A stretch of DNA of 64,000 bases from Bacillota bacterium (GCA_023421505.1 JAEZTJ010000078.1:129887-193886), one strand, 5' to 3'; shown: positions 25,471 through 35,155, counted from the first letter of the stretch. Numbers and translations: made by a program. Notes: generated from the sequence alone by a model not told the origin.

Positions 25471-26685
25471 TTACTGCATATAATCAGAAAGAAAATCTCG
25501 TAAGGAAGCGGTAGCTATTTTTAGCTTCTCAATTTCCGGAAGATAAACCAGTCGAAAATGATCCGGCTTCTCCCAGTGAAAACCGCCGCCATGCGTTAAT
25601 AAGATCATTTTCTCCTTCAAAAAATCAAGGACAAATTTCTCGTCATCCTTTATATTGAACTTCTTTGTATCCATCTTTGGAAATATATAAAATGCTGCCT
25701 TCGGTTTTACTGCTGTAATTCCCGGAATATCCCTTAAGCTCTGATAAATAAATTCTCTTTGCTCATAAATGCGTCCCCCGGGTACTAATAATTTCTTTGT
25801 CTCCTCTATACTGCTTAACGCAAGTTCGATCACCGATTGTGCCGGAACATTGGAGCATAGCCGCATGGAGGATAATAGATTAATACCAGAGATATATCCC
25901 TTTACATTAGATTTATCCCCACACAGGCTCATCCAGCCACACCGATAACCAGCAATAAGATGTGACTTTGATAGACCATTAAAGCTAACCACAAATAAAT
26001 CCGGTGCCAGGGAGGCAACTGAAGTATGCTCTAAATCATCCATTACCAGACGGTCATAGATTTCGTCTGCAAAAATAATCAGCCCGTTTTTTCTAGCGAT
26101 CTCTACTATTTCTTCCAGTAGCTCCTTCGGATATAAAGCACCTGTCGGATTGTTGGGATTAATAATCACAATTCCAATTGTTCTTGGTGTGATTTTACTT
26201 TTAATATCATCGATATCAGGATACCACTCTGCTTGCTCGTCACAGGTATAATGCACTGCTGTCCCACCTGCAAGAGTAACTGATGCAGTCCATAATGGAT
26301 AATCCGGTGAAGGAACGAGAATCTCATCACCACAATTTAATAATCCTTGCATGGATAAGGTAATTAATTCACTGACACCATTCCCAGTATAAATATCCTC
26401 CGTTGTCACATTAGGCATTCCCTTTTTTTTGCAATATTTCGCAATTGCAGCTCTGGCTGACTGAAGTCCTTTGGAATCTGAATAACCTTCTGTTTCGGTC
26501 AAATTATCAGACATTTTTTGTATTAACTCCTCCGTTGTCCGAAAACCAAAGGGCGCAGGATTACCGATATTCAGCTTTAAGATATCTATCCCCTGTGCTA
26601 TCATGCGGTTCGCTTCATCCATCACCGGGCCCCTGATATCATAGCAAACATTATTAAGCTTAACTGATTTTTCAAATACTCTCAT
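25471..26685 (-). CDS. PLP-dependent aminotransferase, alanine transaminase type
   Basis: The 404-residue class I aminotransferase shows LNIGNPAPFGF, GVSELITLSMQGL, IINPNNPTGALYP, the FADEIYDRLV motif and the PLP-binding Lys in SFNGLSKSHLIAGYRCGWM. It resembles AlaA-type enzymes that convert pyruvate and glutamate to alanine. AAAGGGG lies before the ATG. A T-box leader with an alanine specifier stands upstream, which independently supports a role in alanine synthesis. Confidence 0.88.
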   Translation of the reverse strand: MRVFEKSVKLNNVCYDIRGPVMDEANRMIAQGIDILKLNIGNPAPFGFRTTEELIQKMSDNLTETEGYSDSKGLQSARAAIAKYCKKKGMPNVTTEDIYTGNGVSELITLSMQGLLNCGDEILVPSPDYPLWTASVTLAGGTAVHYTCDEQAEWYPDIDDIKSKITPRTIGIVIINPNNPTGALYPKELLEEIVEIARKNGLIIFADEIYDRLVMDDLEHTSVASLAPDLFVVSFNGLSKSHLIAGYRCGWMSLCGDKSNVKGYISGINLLSSMRLCSNVPAQSVIELALSSIEETKKLLVPGGRIYEQREFIYQSLRDIPGITAVKPKAAFYIFPKMDTKKFNIKDDEKFVLDFLKEKMILLTHGGGFHWEKPDHFRLVYLPEIEKLKIATASLRDFLSDYMQ

Positions 26686-26714
26686 AAAACAATCCCCTTT
26701 CTGTTTTTAAGTAT

Positions 26715-27003
26715 AAAAAAAGCCCCAAACGTTATAAAACGTTTAGGGCGAATACTTCGATCCGTGTTACCACCTAAATTCAGCGAGAATCTTTATCTTA
26801 TTCTCTATGCTGCACTCCGCCAGTACTATCATACTGTGTCCCAGTAACGCGGGATGACGTTGAAGCCTACTAAGTGATTAACCGTTGGGTTCAAAGCTCC
26901 GAGACTGCTTCAATATTAACTCCATAAAGATTCGCACCAACCATCTTCTCTCTGAGATATCATTAATATTTACTACTTCTCTTCATTGCCTTAACTGTAA
27001 TTT
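26715..27003 (-). promoter_or_regulatory. T-box leader, alanine (GCA) specifier
   Basis: Read on the minus strand this leader has the stem I segment GAAGATGGTTGGTGCGAATC, then GAAGCAGTCTCGGAG where GCA (26908-26906) is in the specifier position. The T-box core AGGTGGTAACACGG spans 26775-26762; its UGGU can pair with the ACCA end of tRNA-Ala. A terminator, CCCTAAACG/CGTTTGGGG plus seven T, lies at 26715-26750. Uncharged tRNA-Ala should favour read-through into the aminotransferase. Confidence 0.88.
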
Positions 27004-27010
27004 TTTTATT

Positions 27011-27039
27011 ATGATATCACCATAAATTATTCATGTCAA
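27011..27039 (-). promoter_or_regulatory. Promoter of the T-box/aminotransferase transcript
   Basis: TTGACA (27039-27034) and TATCAT (27016-27011) are separated by 17 bp, immediately before the leader. Confidence 0.75.
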
Positions 27040-27080
27040 GCGAAATTTATTGCTGTAAAATGAATGATTTTATGGAAAGG

Positions 27081-27857
27081 TTACTTCTTTATAAATTTCA
27101 CCTCGTTCATACCACTGATCGTTATGCTGTAACCATCTTCTAAATTAACCGTAACTTTCTCAACACCAAGATCGCCTCCGCCCAGTATCTCATTCACTAC
27201 CGGGAAGCCTGACTTATCATATACAAAGAAGTTGCCGTTATCCTGACTGCTTGCATCATATCTGCCAGCTGCAATATCAATTCCTACCACCCAGTTACCT
27301 GTAGATAGTGTATCTTTTGCAAGCTTAGTTTTGGCTGGCGTAAAGGTTACTTTATCAATTCCGGATATTTCGATTTTATCCCCTTCGGAGATATCTGTGG
27401 TTACACTTTTAACACCCAAATCCTCTCCACCGAGAATTTCATTGATATAAGGCAATCCGGTAGAATCATATATGAATAAATTCCCGCTTCCGTCGGCTGT
27501 AATAACATATCGTCCTTCCGGTATATCTGTTCCTACCATAAAGGTTCCTGTATTCAGCGTCATCCGTTTTGCCGAGGCGTTATCTCTGGTCGGTTTATTC
27601 TCCTCCGGTGCTTTCGTTACTTTCTCCGTAACCTCAGCATCGTCCTGCTCCTGGTTCTCTGTATCAGTGGCTGCTTTTGTCGGTGTTGTCTCCGCCTCAC
27701 TGGTTACTGTTGGGCTATTTTTATCTTCGGTATTTTTATCTTCCTTATCTCTCGTACTATTTACCGCAATTATGATAATAATAATGACAAGAAGCCAAAA
27801 CCACCATTTTTTAAAGAAGCTTTTCTTTTCCTTCCTCTCACCAAAGTTATCTGCCAT
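27081..27857 (-). CDS. Membrane-anchored protein with two tandem repeats, unknown
   Basis: The roughly 258-residue protein has a cytoplasmic basic head, one membrane helix (WWFWLLVIIIIIIAVNS), a Thr/Glu/Asp-rich linker of about 60 residues, then two similar units of about 75 residues. Each contains VGxDIxxGRY, a NxFxYDxxGxPxxNEILGG segment, DLGVxxVT and a final ISG...VxF. This looks like a duplicated extracellular domain. The start at 27857 has GGAG 7 nt upstream. I know of no function; an envelope or stress-sensing role would be a guess. Confidence 0.75.
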   Translation of the reverse strand: MADNFGERKEKKSFFKKWWFWLLVIIIIIIAVNSTRDKEDKNTEDKNSPTVTSEAETTPTKAATDTENQEQDDAEVTEKVTKAPEENKPTRDNASAKRMTLNTGTFMVGTDIPEGRYVITADGSGNLFIYDSTGLPYINEILGGEDLGVKSVTTDISEGDKIEISGIDKVTFTPAKTKLAKDTLSTGNWVVGIDIAAGRYDASSQDNGNFFVYDKSGFPVVNEILGGGDLGVEKVTVNLEDGYSITISGMNEVKFIKK

Positions 27858-27901
27858 TTTCATTCTCCATTCGTTTTAGAATGGTTTTAGTATTTCACAG
27901 A

Positions 27902-29230
27902 TTATGACAGGCTATGTGTTATGATTAAAACAAAATCACTGTCCTTATCCTTTTTCGGAGGAATTGCTACAAAGGTATCCTGATGAAAGATCTCCTTAAT
28001 ATAGCTTCGAACTCCTGTTTCAGGATCAAACCAGTAAGCCTCAAGCTTTTTATCTTTATAACGATCTAACTTTATTGAAAATGGTCTGCCGCTATAATCA
28101 TAGCAAAGAATATAATCCTCTCCTGCAAATACAGCAATATAACCATATTTTTCTTCCTGTGCCCCTGCAAGCAGTTCTTCACAGGCACGTCCCTTTGTAA
28201 AGTCTATGCTTGATATCAGCTCATATAGATGCGTCATATGGGAGGAGCCGGGGTGATGTAAGCCAACTTCCCAGGAATCCTTTACACCAAAGGAACCCTT
28301 TCCTTCCTCTTCCCGATAAAACTGCATAACCGAATTATCCCCGTAGGTATGTCCTAATGCTCCTGCAAATACTGACCAATAAGCGTATCTACGAACATCC
28401 TTTGTCTGCCAGTAGGGTTGCATTTCATCATGAAGGCCCTGAAGGATATGCTCATAGGAAGGCTCCCCGTCGATGGTAGGCTTAGGGGGCAGCATTTGAT
28501 AATCCCGCAGCACATATCTCCAGTTATCTTCTCCATAATATTCCTCCTTCACTGCATTATCATCCCATGCACCAAGAGAAGCTTGATCATATCTTCTATG
28601 CCCGGATTGAAACATATTAAAATCCAACCATGCTTTATTATGATGCCACCTAGAGGAGGTAGTTCGTCCAAAGGGGTGATATCCGATTAGCTTATCCGGG
28701 TTAAGGCTTTTGAGTAGTTCACCCATTCGGTCGACAACAGCCTCGTTCACATCTCCCCTGACATCTCCGCCAAGAATCCATACCAGATTGGGGCAGTTCT
28801 TGTAACGGGAGGCAAAGAATTTAACATAAGCATCAACATTATCCATATTGAGTGAGCCGCCTTTTATGATACTGCTTCCCCAGACAGGTAATAATCCCAT
28901 GTAAAGTCCCATATCCTCTGCCATCTTAATTACCTGATCAATATGACTCCAGAAATCTCCGTTCAAATCAGGTCTGGCAAAATCTCCGTCTATGATTGCC
29001 TGTGATCCGTTTCTGTTTTTCTGCCTTTCGTCATGCAGAAAATCTGCCAGAATAATATTAAACCCTTTTTCTTTCCTGTTTTTAAGATAGCTATAAGTCT
29101 CCTCCAGAGAAAGCTTATGAAATAAAAGCCATGCTGTATCTCCCATCCAGAAAAACGGTGTATCTCCGTTCATCAGATAACGTCCGTTCTTACTAACCTG
29201 TAGTAACCCCTTGTCCCATAGTTTTGCCAT
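27902..29230 (-). CDS. DUF4038 / GH140-like glycosidase (apiosidase type)
   Basis: The 442-residue protein shows the DUF4038 barrel opening (FFWMGDTAWLLFHKLSLEE, LKNRKEKGFNIILADFL) and acids in LVWILGGDVRGD and TIDGEPSYEHI that match the expected catalytic Asp and Glu of GH140. A short C-terminal beta domain (GRPFSIKL, AYWFDPETG) follows. GH140 enzymes cleave apiose from rhamnogalacturonan II. There is no signal peptide. AAGGAGG lies before the start at 29230. It lies just downstream of uxaA in the hexuronate operon, consistent with pectin use. Confidence 0.78.
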   Translation of the reverse strand: MAKLWDKGLLQVSKNGRYLMNGDTPFFWMGDTAWLLFHKLSLEETYSYLKNRKEKGFNIILADFLHDERQKNRNGSQAIIDGDFARPDLNGDFWSHIDQVIKMAEDMGLYMGLLPVWGSSIIKGGSLNMDNVDAYVKFFASRYKNCPNLVWILGGDVRGDVNEAVVDRMGELLKSLNPDKLIGYHPFGRTTSSRWHHNKAWLDFNMFQSGHRRYDQASLGAWDDNAVKEEYYGEDNWRYVLRDYQMLPPKPTIDGEPSYEHILQGLHDEMQPYWQTKDVRRYAYWSVFAGALGHTYGDNSVMQFYREEEGKGSFGVKDSWEVGLHHPGSSHMTHLYELISSIDFTKGRACEELLAGAQEEKYGYIAVFAGEDYILCYDYSGRPFSIKLDRYKDKKLEAYWFDPETGVRSYIKEIFHQDTFVAIPPKKDKDSDFVLIITHSLS

Positions 29231-29365
29231 TACTCGTATATCCTCCTTCACAAATTTTGTCATGATTAATCCTATCGCCTTGAAGCAAAATATCCGTCCA
29301 CCCAGGTGGCATTTTCTTATAAATTAATCCTTACTACTTGCATCCTTCGGTAACGCAGGTACAAT

Positions 29366-30889
29366 TTACAAGGTTACTCCCTGCTTCCAGATCGATAAAT
29401 CATGATAATCACTTTCTTCACTCTTTATCTTCTTTCCGGAGGATACAAAAAGAACCAATTGGTAAAGCTCTCTCGACAAATCCCCTAAGGGAACCTGTTG
29501 AAGAAGCCTACCTGCATCAAAGTCAATCCAGTCCTTCTTCTTTTTATAAAGTGCACTATTACTTGATATTTTGATGGTCGGAACCGGCGCACCAAAGGGA
29601 GTTCCCCTTCCTGTAGTGAAAAGTATAATATGCGCTCCGGAAGCAGCCAGTGCCGTAGCAGCGATTAAATCATTCCCCGGCGAGCTAAGTAACTGAAGGC
29701 CCTTCTCTTTTACCTGTTCACCATAACCAAGCACTCCTTTTACCGGTGCACTTCCAGATTTTTGGGTACAGCCTAAGGATTTGTCTTCTAAGGTAGTAAT
29801 CCCGCCCTTTTTATTTCCCGGGGAAGGATTTTCATATACCGGTTGATTATGATCCATATAATACTTCTTAAAATCATTAATTAAGTCAACGGTCTTATCA
29901 AATAATTCCAAGTTGCTGCAGCGGTTCATTAAAATTGTCTCTGCCCCGAACATCTCCGGAACCTCTGTTAATATTGTGGTTCCTCCCTTGGCTACCAATA
30001 GATCGGAGAAAGCACCCACCAGTGGATTAGCAGTAATTCCAGATAATCCGTCAGAGCCTCCGCATTTTAGTCCGATTACCAGCTTGCTTACCGATACCTT
30101 CTCTCTTTTATCCTTTGCTGCATTGCATATTAATTCCTTTAGAAGCTTACTGCCCTCGTCAAGCTCATCCTCTACCTCCTGACAGACGAGAAACTTAACT
30201 CTGTCCTTGTTATAGCTGCCAAGTATCTTTTTCATTTCATCAATATTATTATTTTCACAGCCAAGTCCAAGTACTAAGACTCCCGCTGCATTCGGATGCT
30301 TGATTAACCCGGCTAAGATTTTCTGCGTATTTAACTGATCTTCACCCAGCTGCGAACAGCCATAAGGATGGGTAAAAGCAATCACATTATCAATATACTC
30401 AGGCTTCCTTTCCTTTCCCATTCGTTCCAGAACCCTGGCTATATTATTTACGCATCCGACCGTAGGGAGGATATACAGCTCATTGCGGATACCCACTCCG
30501 CCATCTTCTCTTATATAGCCTTCAAAGAATTCATCTAACGGATCAGACATTTCCGTTTCAGTTAACTTGCCTTCTCCATCGGGCTTTTCCTGCAATGAAT
30601 CGATTGGTTGATATTGATATTTTAGTATTTCTCCCAAACCGGTTTTTAGATTGTGAGTATGCACCCATTCTCCGGTATGGATTAACTTTGTTGCTTTGCC
30701 GATGGAATTTCCGTATTTTATAACCTCACAGTTAGCCTGTATTTCTTCCAGGGCAAATTTATGTCCCGCCGGTATCTCCTGTGTAAGTGCAACCGTCTTC
30801 ACACCAATCTGTACCAGCTGCCCGGCATCAAGTGGTGTGAGCGCAACTGCTACATTATCCTTCTCATGTATTCTAATAACTGTCTGCAT
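29366..30889 (-). CDS. uxaA: Altronate dehydratase
   Basis: The 507-residue enzyme has an N-terminal SAF domain (MQTVIRIHEKDNVAVAL) and a C-terminal dehydratase domain with the iron-ligand region PYGCSQLGEDQ, LGLGCENNN and GLKCGGSDGLSGITANPL. It converts D-altronate to 2-keto-3-deoxygluconate in galacturonate catabolism. The start at 30889 has GGAGG 7 nt upstream; the longer frame overlaps the end of uxaB. It follows uxaB by 43 bp, giving the order uxaB-uxaA-GH140. Confidence 0.95.
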   Translation of the reverse strand: MQTVIRIHEKDNVAVALTPLDAGQLVQIGVKTVALTQEIPAGHKFALEEIQANCEVIKYGNSIGKATKLIHTGEWVHTHNLKTGLGEILKYQYQPIDSLQEKPDGEGKLTETEMSDPLDEFFEGYIREDGGVGIRNELYILPTVGCVNNIARVLERMGKERKPEYIDNVIAFTHPYGCSQLGEDQLNTQKILAGLIKHPNAAGVLVLGLGCENNNIDEMKKILGSYNKDRVKFLVCQEVEDELDEGSKLLKELICNAAKDKREKVSVSKLVIGLKCGGSDGLSGITANPLVGAFSDLLVAKGGTTILTEVPEMFGAETILMNRCSNLELFDKTVDLINDFKKYYMDHNQPVYENPSPGNKKGGITTLEDKSLGCTQKSGSAPVKGVLGYGEQVKEKGLQLLSSPGNDLIAATALAASGAHIILFTTGRGTPFGAPVPTIKISSNSALYKKKKDWIDFDAGRLLQQVPLGDLSRELYQLVLFVSSGKKIKSEESDYHDLSIWKQGVTL

Positions 30890-30932
30890 TTCTTTTCCTC
30901 CAAGACTTTCCTTAAAAGCTTTTAACTCGGAA

Positions 30933-32396
30933 TTACTCATTACACCTTTTAATCGCTTCTCTGATACCATTCGTTCTGATATCGGTTAAGTACTTTACTA
31001 TTTGTTCAGTTAAGGAAGGTAGCTTCGTCAAATCCTGATCCCAGAATTTATCGTTTGAGAGAAAGCTTTCCGTAAAGCTTCGGATATCCGCACCGGATTT
31101 TTCAGCAAAAAATTCCAGAACCTCCTTATCATCCTTAATCTGATACTCCACACCTTCACGGTATCCTATCAATGCATCCGCTTTTATCTCCTTACCGCTA
31201 TAGAACTCCATTAAAGCGGCCAGGGAAAAGGTAAGGTGAGAGGGCAGCTTAGAGAATTTCTTTTCATAATCAAGTAAGCTCGGAAGGCATCTTGCTTTCC
31301 ATTTTGATACTGAATTTAAGGAAATGGATAACAACGCATGTTTAATAAACGGATTTAAAAAGCGTTCTGTTACAGCATCGGCAAATGAGCAGAGCTCCTC
31401 CTCGGAAAGACTCAGGGTTGGAATGATCTCCTCATAGATTGTTTTCCTCATAAATGAATGAATATCCTGATCCTGCATTGATTCCAGTACATAATCATTA
31501 CCGGCAAGGTATGACGCAAGGGAAAATGAGGTATGTGCTCCGTTTAAGATACGTACCTTTCTCTGCTTATAGGGTTTATGATTCTCCGTAAAGATAACAG
31601 GAAGTCCCGCCTTTGATAAGGGCAGCTCTTTCTCTACTGACTGATCTCCTTCAATTACCCATAATGCGAAAGGTTCCCCTGTTACGATATGTTGATCGAT
31701 ATAGCCATACTCTTTCCATAGACCTTCTGCCTCATCCTTTGGATAACCTGTTACAATCCGGTCAACTAAAGTACTGCAAAATACACAGGCTTGCTGTAGC
31801 CATTCTACAAAGCCTTCTTCTAGCTTCCAGCTTCGTGCGAGCTTCATGGCTGTATCCTTTAGTACGCTACCGTTATTATCTATTAATTCAACAGGAAGTA
31901 TAATGAGTCCCTTATCCCTCCCTCCTTCAAAATACTGATATCTTTCATATAAGAACTTGACCAGTTTACCGGGATAGCTTCTAGGAGGACATAAATCAAT
32001 GCTGTCTTTTTCATCGTATACAATTCCGGCTTCCGTTGTATTAGATACCACAAATCGAAGCTCTTCAGATTTTGCCAGGGCAGCATACCGCTCATATTCA
32101 CTGTAAGCATCAACTGCATCCGCTACACTTGTAATTACGCGGCTTTCTATCTTCTTCTCTCCTTCCGCTAACCCTCTTAAGGAAACCGTATAAAGACAAT
32201 CCTGCTGCAGCAGAGATTCAAGACTTCCGTGTTCGATTGGTTTCACCAGAATAATATCACCGTTAAAATTTCCACTTTCGTTTGCAATATCTATCATGTA
32301 ATCCACAAAACCACGGAGAAAATTCCCCTCGCCGAATTGCATTACCTTAATAGGTCTTTCCGTTTTATTCATTATCTTTCTGCTTAAGCTGTTCAT
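30933..32396 (-). CDS. uxaB: Tagaturonate reductase (altronate oxidoreductase)
   Basis: The 487-residue mannitol-dehydrogenase-family enzyme starts with a Rossmann segment IKVMQFGEGNFLRGFVDYMID and shows EHGSLESLLQQDCLYTVSLRG, TEAGI, ENHKPYKQRKVRILNGAHTS and a C-terminal helical domain. It reduces D-tagaturonate to D-altronate with NADH. A GAGGG site precedes the ATG at 32396. Its promoter overlaps a LacI-type operator at 32423-32438, and the LacI gene diverges from it. Fructuronate reductase (uxuB) is related, but uxaA next door favours uxaB. Confidence 0.92.
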   Translation of the reverse strand: MNSLSRKIMNKTERPIKVMQFGEGNFLRGFVDYMIDIANESGNFNGDIILVKPIEHGSLESLLQQDCLYTVSLRGLAEGEKKIESRVITSVADAVDAYSEYERYAALAKSEELRFVVSNTTEAGIVYDEKDSIDLCPPRSYPGKLVKFLYERYQYFEGGRDKGLIILPVELIDNNGSVLKDTAMKLARSWKLEEGFVEWLQQACVFCSTLVDRIVTGYPKDEAEGLWKEYGYIDQHIVTGEPFALWVIEGDQSVEKELPLSKAGLPVIFTENHKPYKQRKVRILNGAHTSFSLASYLAGNDYVLESMQDQDIHSFMRKTIYEEIIPTLSLSEEELCSFADAVTERFLNPFIKHALLSISLNSVSKWKARCLPSLLDYEKKFSKLPSHLTFSLAALMEFYSGKEIKADALIGYREGVEYQIKDDKEVLEFFAEKSGADIRSFTESFLSNDKFWDQDLTKLPSLTEQIVKYLTDIRTNGIREAIKRCNE

Positions 32397-32422
32397 TTTA
32401 TCCCTCTTTACTTTAAGAATTT

Positions 32423-32471
32423 ATGTAAGTGCTTACATTTATATATTACTCTCCATTGGTGTTTACGTCAA
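32423..32471 (-). promoter_or_regulatory. uxaB promoter with a LacI-type operator
   Basis: TTGACG (32471-32466) and TAATAT (32448-32443) are 17 bp apart on the minus strand. Immediately downstream, over the predicted start, is the palindrome ATGTAAGTGCTTACAT (32423-32438). A near-identical site lies after the opposing LacI promoter. Confidence 0.72.
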
Positions 32472-32631
32472 TAATCATTTTTATAATTCAAATCGTTTCA
32501 GCCCTGCCTTTTCATGCCTCACACTGGTTAAAACAGTATTTTCATCATTTTGTTATAGATGGTTATAGCCTTTTTAAGAAATCTTATTCATCGAAGGACT
32601 TTCAGCATTTCAAGCAAATTTTATTTTGCTC

Positions 32632-32678
32632 TTGATAAACAGGAGGTTATCCTGTATAATCTAATGTAAGCGCTTTCA
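32632..32678 (+). promoter_or_regulatory. LacI/uxaC promoter with operator or cre site
   Basis: TTGATA (32632-32637) and a perfect TATAAT (32655-32660) are 17 bp apart. TGTAAGCGCTTTCA follows at 32665-32678. It resembles the uxaB operator (autoregulation) and also fits the CcpA cre consensus, so both carbon catabolite control and self-repression are possible. Confidence 0.72.
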
Positions 32679-32728
32679 CTCTTCCACACCACAATAGAAT
32701 CACCTTAGCCGGTAGAATGGAGATTTTT

Positions 32729-33733
32729 ATGAATATATATGATATATCCGATAAAGCAGGTGTTTCAATTGCCACAGTCTCACGCGTAATTAACGGTAAC
32801 TCCAATGTCAGTGAGAAAACCAGAAATAAGGTTCTTAAGATTATTGAAGAGTACGGTTACACTCCGAATGCCTTTGCCCGTGGGCTTGGTCTGAATACGA
32901 TGAAGACAGTGGGGATTATGTGCGCAGATTCCTCCGATCCTTATATCGCAAGTGCCGTCTATTATATTGAGCAGGAGCTTCGACGCAATAATTACGATGC
33001 TTTACTTTGCTGTACCGGTTTTGACATAAAGGAAAAACAGAAATATATGAATCTGCTGCTATCTAAGCATATTGATGCAGTAATACTTGCAGGTTCAAAT
33101 TTTGTAGCAGCGGAGGATAGCTTAAATAATTACATCAGGGAAGCTGCTAAGAGTATTCCTATTATGATCTTAAACGCATCCCTTACCGGAGAGAATATAT
33201 ATTCCACCCAATGCGATGATTACCGGGCAGTTTACGACGCTACGAAAGCTCTGTTAGGCAGCGGCTCACGCAAGATACTTTATCTGTATAATGCCAAATC
33301 CTACAGTGCTAATAAGAAGCTTTCCGGTTATTTGGATGCTATGGAATTTAGCAATATTAAAAATGAAGCGGATGAAAGCGTACATTATATCTCCGGTAGT
33401 ATCAATGAAGTGAAAAATCATTTGAAGCTGCTTCACGAAAAAGGAGCTGCCTTTGATGCAGTCGTTACCTCCGATGATTTCCTGGCGATTGGTGCGTTAA
33501 AGTACGCAAAGGAGCAGGGACTTAATGTCCCTGAACAGCTTTCCATCATCGGGTACAACAATTCCATCATCGCTTTGTGCAGTGATCCGGAGTTAACCTC
33601 TATCGATAATAAGCTTGAAGTCTTATGCAGCAGCTGTATCACTACACTGATGGGGGTATTTAAGGGACAGGAGGTTCCGTTAAAAACCGTCTTTTCAGCA
33701 GAAATTGTAAAACGTAATACCACCCGCTTTTAA
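32729..33733 (+). CDS. LacI family repressor of hexuronate genes
   Basis: The 334-residue protein has a LacI helix-turn-helix (IYDISDKAGVSIATVSRVINGN, with hinge YTPNAFARGL) and a periplasmic-binding-like ligand domain (VGIMCADSSDPYIASAVYYI, VVTSDDFLAIGALKYAKEQG, ELTSIDNKLE). GGAG lies 7 nt before the start at 32729. It stands between uxaB-uxaA and uxaC, with matched operators at both promoters, so it most likely represses the uxa genes and itself, with a hexuronate or derivative as inducer. Confidence 0.9.
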   Translation: MNIYDISDKAGVSIATVSRVINGNSNVSEKTRNKVLKIIEEYGYTPNAFARGLGLNTMKTVGIMCADSSDPYIASAVYYIEQELRRNNYDALLCCTGFDIKEKQKYMNLLLSKHIDAVILAGSNFVAAEDSLNNYIREAAKSIPIMILNASLTGENIYSTQCDDYRAVYDATKALLGSGSRKILYLYNAKSYSANKKLSGYLDAMEFSNIKNEADESVHYISGSINEVKNHLKLLHEKGAAFDAVVTSDDFLAIGALKYAKEQGLNVPEQLSIIGYNNSIIALCSDPELTSIDNKLEVLCSSCITTLMGVFKGQEVPLKTVFSAEIVKRNTTRF

Positions 33734-33754
33734 CGCGGAGAAATGGAGATTAAA

Positions 33755-35155
33755 ATGAAACAATTCTTAGACAAGGACTTTTTATTAAGCACAGATACAG
33801 CTAAAACACTGTATCATACTTATGCCGCAAAGCTTCCAATCATTGATTATCATTGCCATATCAATCCGAAGGAGATTGCTGAGGATCGCAGGTTTGATAA
33901 TATTACTCAGGTCTGGCTCGGCGGAGACCATTACAAATGGCGCCTGATGCGTTCCAATGGGATTGACGAATATTACATAACAGGGAATGCAACCGACAAG
34001 GAAAAATTCGATAAGTGGGCTTATACACTTGCAAGAAGTATCGGAAATCCTTTGTACCACTGGAGTCATCTGGAGCTTCAACGCTATTTTGATTATTACG
34101 GGGTGCTAAACGAGAAAACCGCTGATGAGGTATGGGAGCTGTGTAACCGTAAACTAGCTGATCCTTCCATGAGTGCCCGTAATATCATCAATAACTCAAA
34201 GGTTACCCATATCTGTACCACCGATGATCCGATAGATTCCCTAGAATGGCATACAAAGCTTTCAGAGGATCCAACCTTTCAAGTAAAGGTAGCTCCTGCT
34301 TGGCGTCCTGATAAAGCAATGAATCTGGAAAAACCGGAATTCACTTCCTATATCGAAGCCCTGAGTAAGATAACCGATATAGAAATTACGAGCTATCAGA
34401 CCTTAATGGCTGCCTTAAAAGAAAGAATTAAATTTTTTCATGAGAGAAACTGTAGAATCTCTGACCATGGACTCGATTTTGTAATGTATGCTCCGGCATC
34501 TGAAGATACCATAAACGTCATCTTCTGGAAGCGTCTTCATGATATAGCTTTGACAGAGCTTGAAATATTACAATTTAAGACAGCCTTTTTATTAGCTATG
34601 GGCAAAATGTATTGTGAATTAGGCTGGGTGATGCAGCTTCATTTCGGATGCAAGCGTAATAATAATACACGGGCCTTTTGTAAGCTGGGACCGGACACCG
34701 GTTATGACTGTATCAGTAATTATACTCCGGCCGACCAACTGGTTGACCTATTAAATGCTCTGCATAACGCAGAAAGCTTACCAAAGACCATTCTCTATAG
34801 CCTTAATCCGAATGATAATGCGGTAATCGGAACCATCCTCGGATGCTTCCAGGATTCCAGTGCAATCAGTAAGCTTCAGCACGGAAGTGCCTGGTGGTTT
34901 AATGATAATAAGCAAGGAATGCTTGATCAGCTGACCTCTCTTGCTAACCTTGGCTATCTTGCCGGCTTCGTAGGAATGTTAACTGATTCAAGAAGCTTTC
35001 TCTCCTATCCGAGACACGAATATTTCAGACGTATCTTATGTGATTTGTTCGGACGCTGGGTTGAGAACGGAGAATATCCTGCAGACTTTGATAGGTTAGG
35101 TGAGATTGTTGAAAATATATCTTATAAGAATGCCTTAAGCTACTTCTCCTTTTAG
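33755..35155 (+). CDS. uxaC: Glucuronate/galacturonate isomerase (uronate isomerase)
   Basis: The 466-residue amidohydrolase-fold enzyme has the metal-binding His pair in PIIDYHCHINPKEIAEDR and other family segments (WLGGDHYKWRLMRSNG, TTDDPIDSLEWH, SDHGLDFV, MQLHFGCKRNNN, GSAWWFND, LTDSRSFLSYPRHEYFRRI). It converts D-glucuronate to D-fructuronate and D-galacturonate to D-tagaturonate. The start at 33755 has GGAG 7 nt upstream. It lies 21 bp after the LacI gene and shares its promoter; a terminator follows. Confidence 0.96.
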   Translation: MKQFLDKDFLLSTDTAKTLYHTYAAKLPIIDYHCHINPKEIAEDRRFDNITQVWLGGDHYKWRLMRSNGIDEYYITGNATDKEKFDKWAYTLARSIGNPLYHWSHLELQRYFDYYGVLNEKTADEVWELCNRKLADPSMSARNIINNSKVTHICTTDDPIDSLEWHTKLSEDPTFQVKVAPAWRPDKAMNLEKPEFTSYIEALSKITDIEITSYQTLMAALKERIKFFHERNCRISDHGLDFVMYAPASEDTINVIFWKRLHDIALTELEILQFKTAFLLAMGKMYCELGWVMQLHFGCKRNNNTRAFCKLGPDTGYDCISNYTPADQLVDLLNALHNAESLPKTILYSLNPNDNAVIGTILGCFQDSSAISKLQHGSAWWFNDNKQGMLDQLTSLANLGYLAGFVGMLTDSRSFLSYPRHEYFRRILCDLFGRWVENGEYPADFDRLGEIVENISYKNALSYFSF

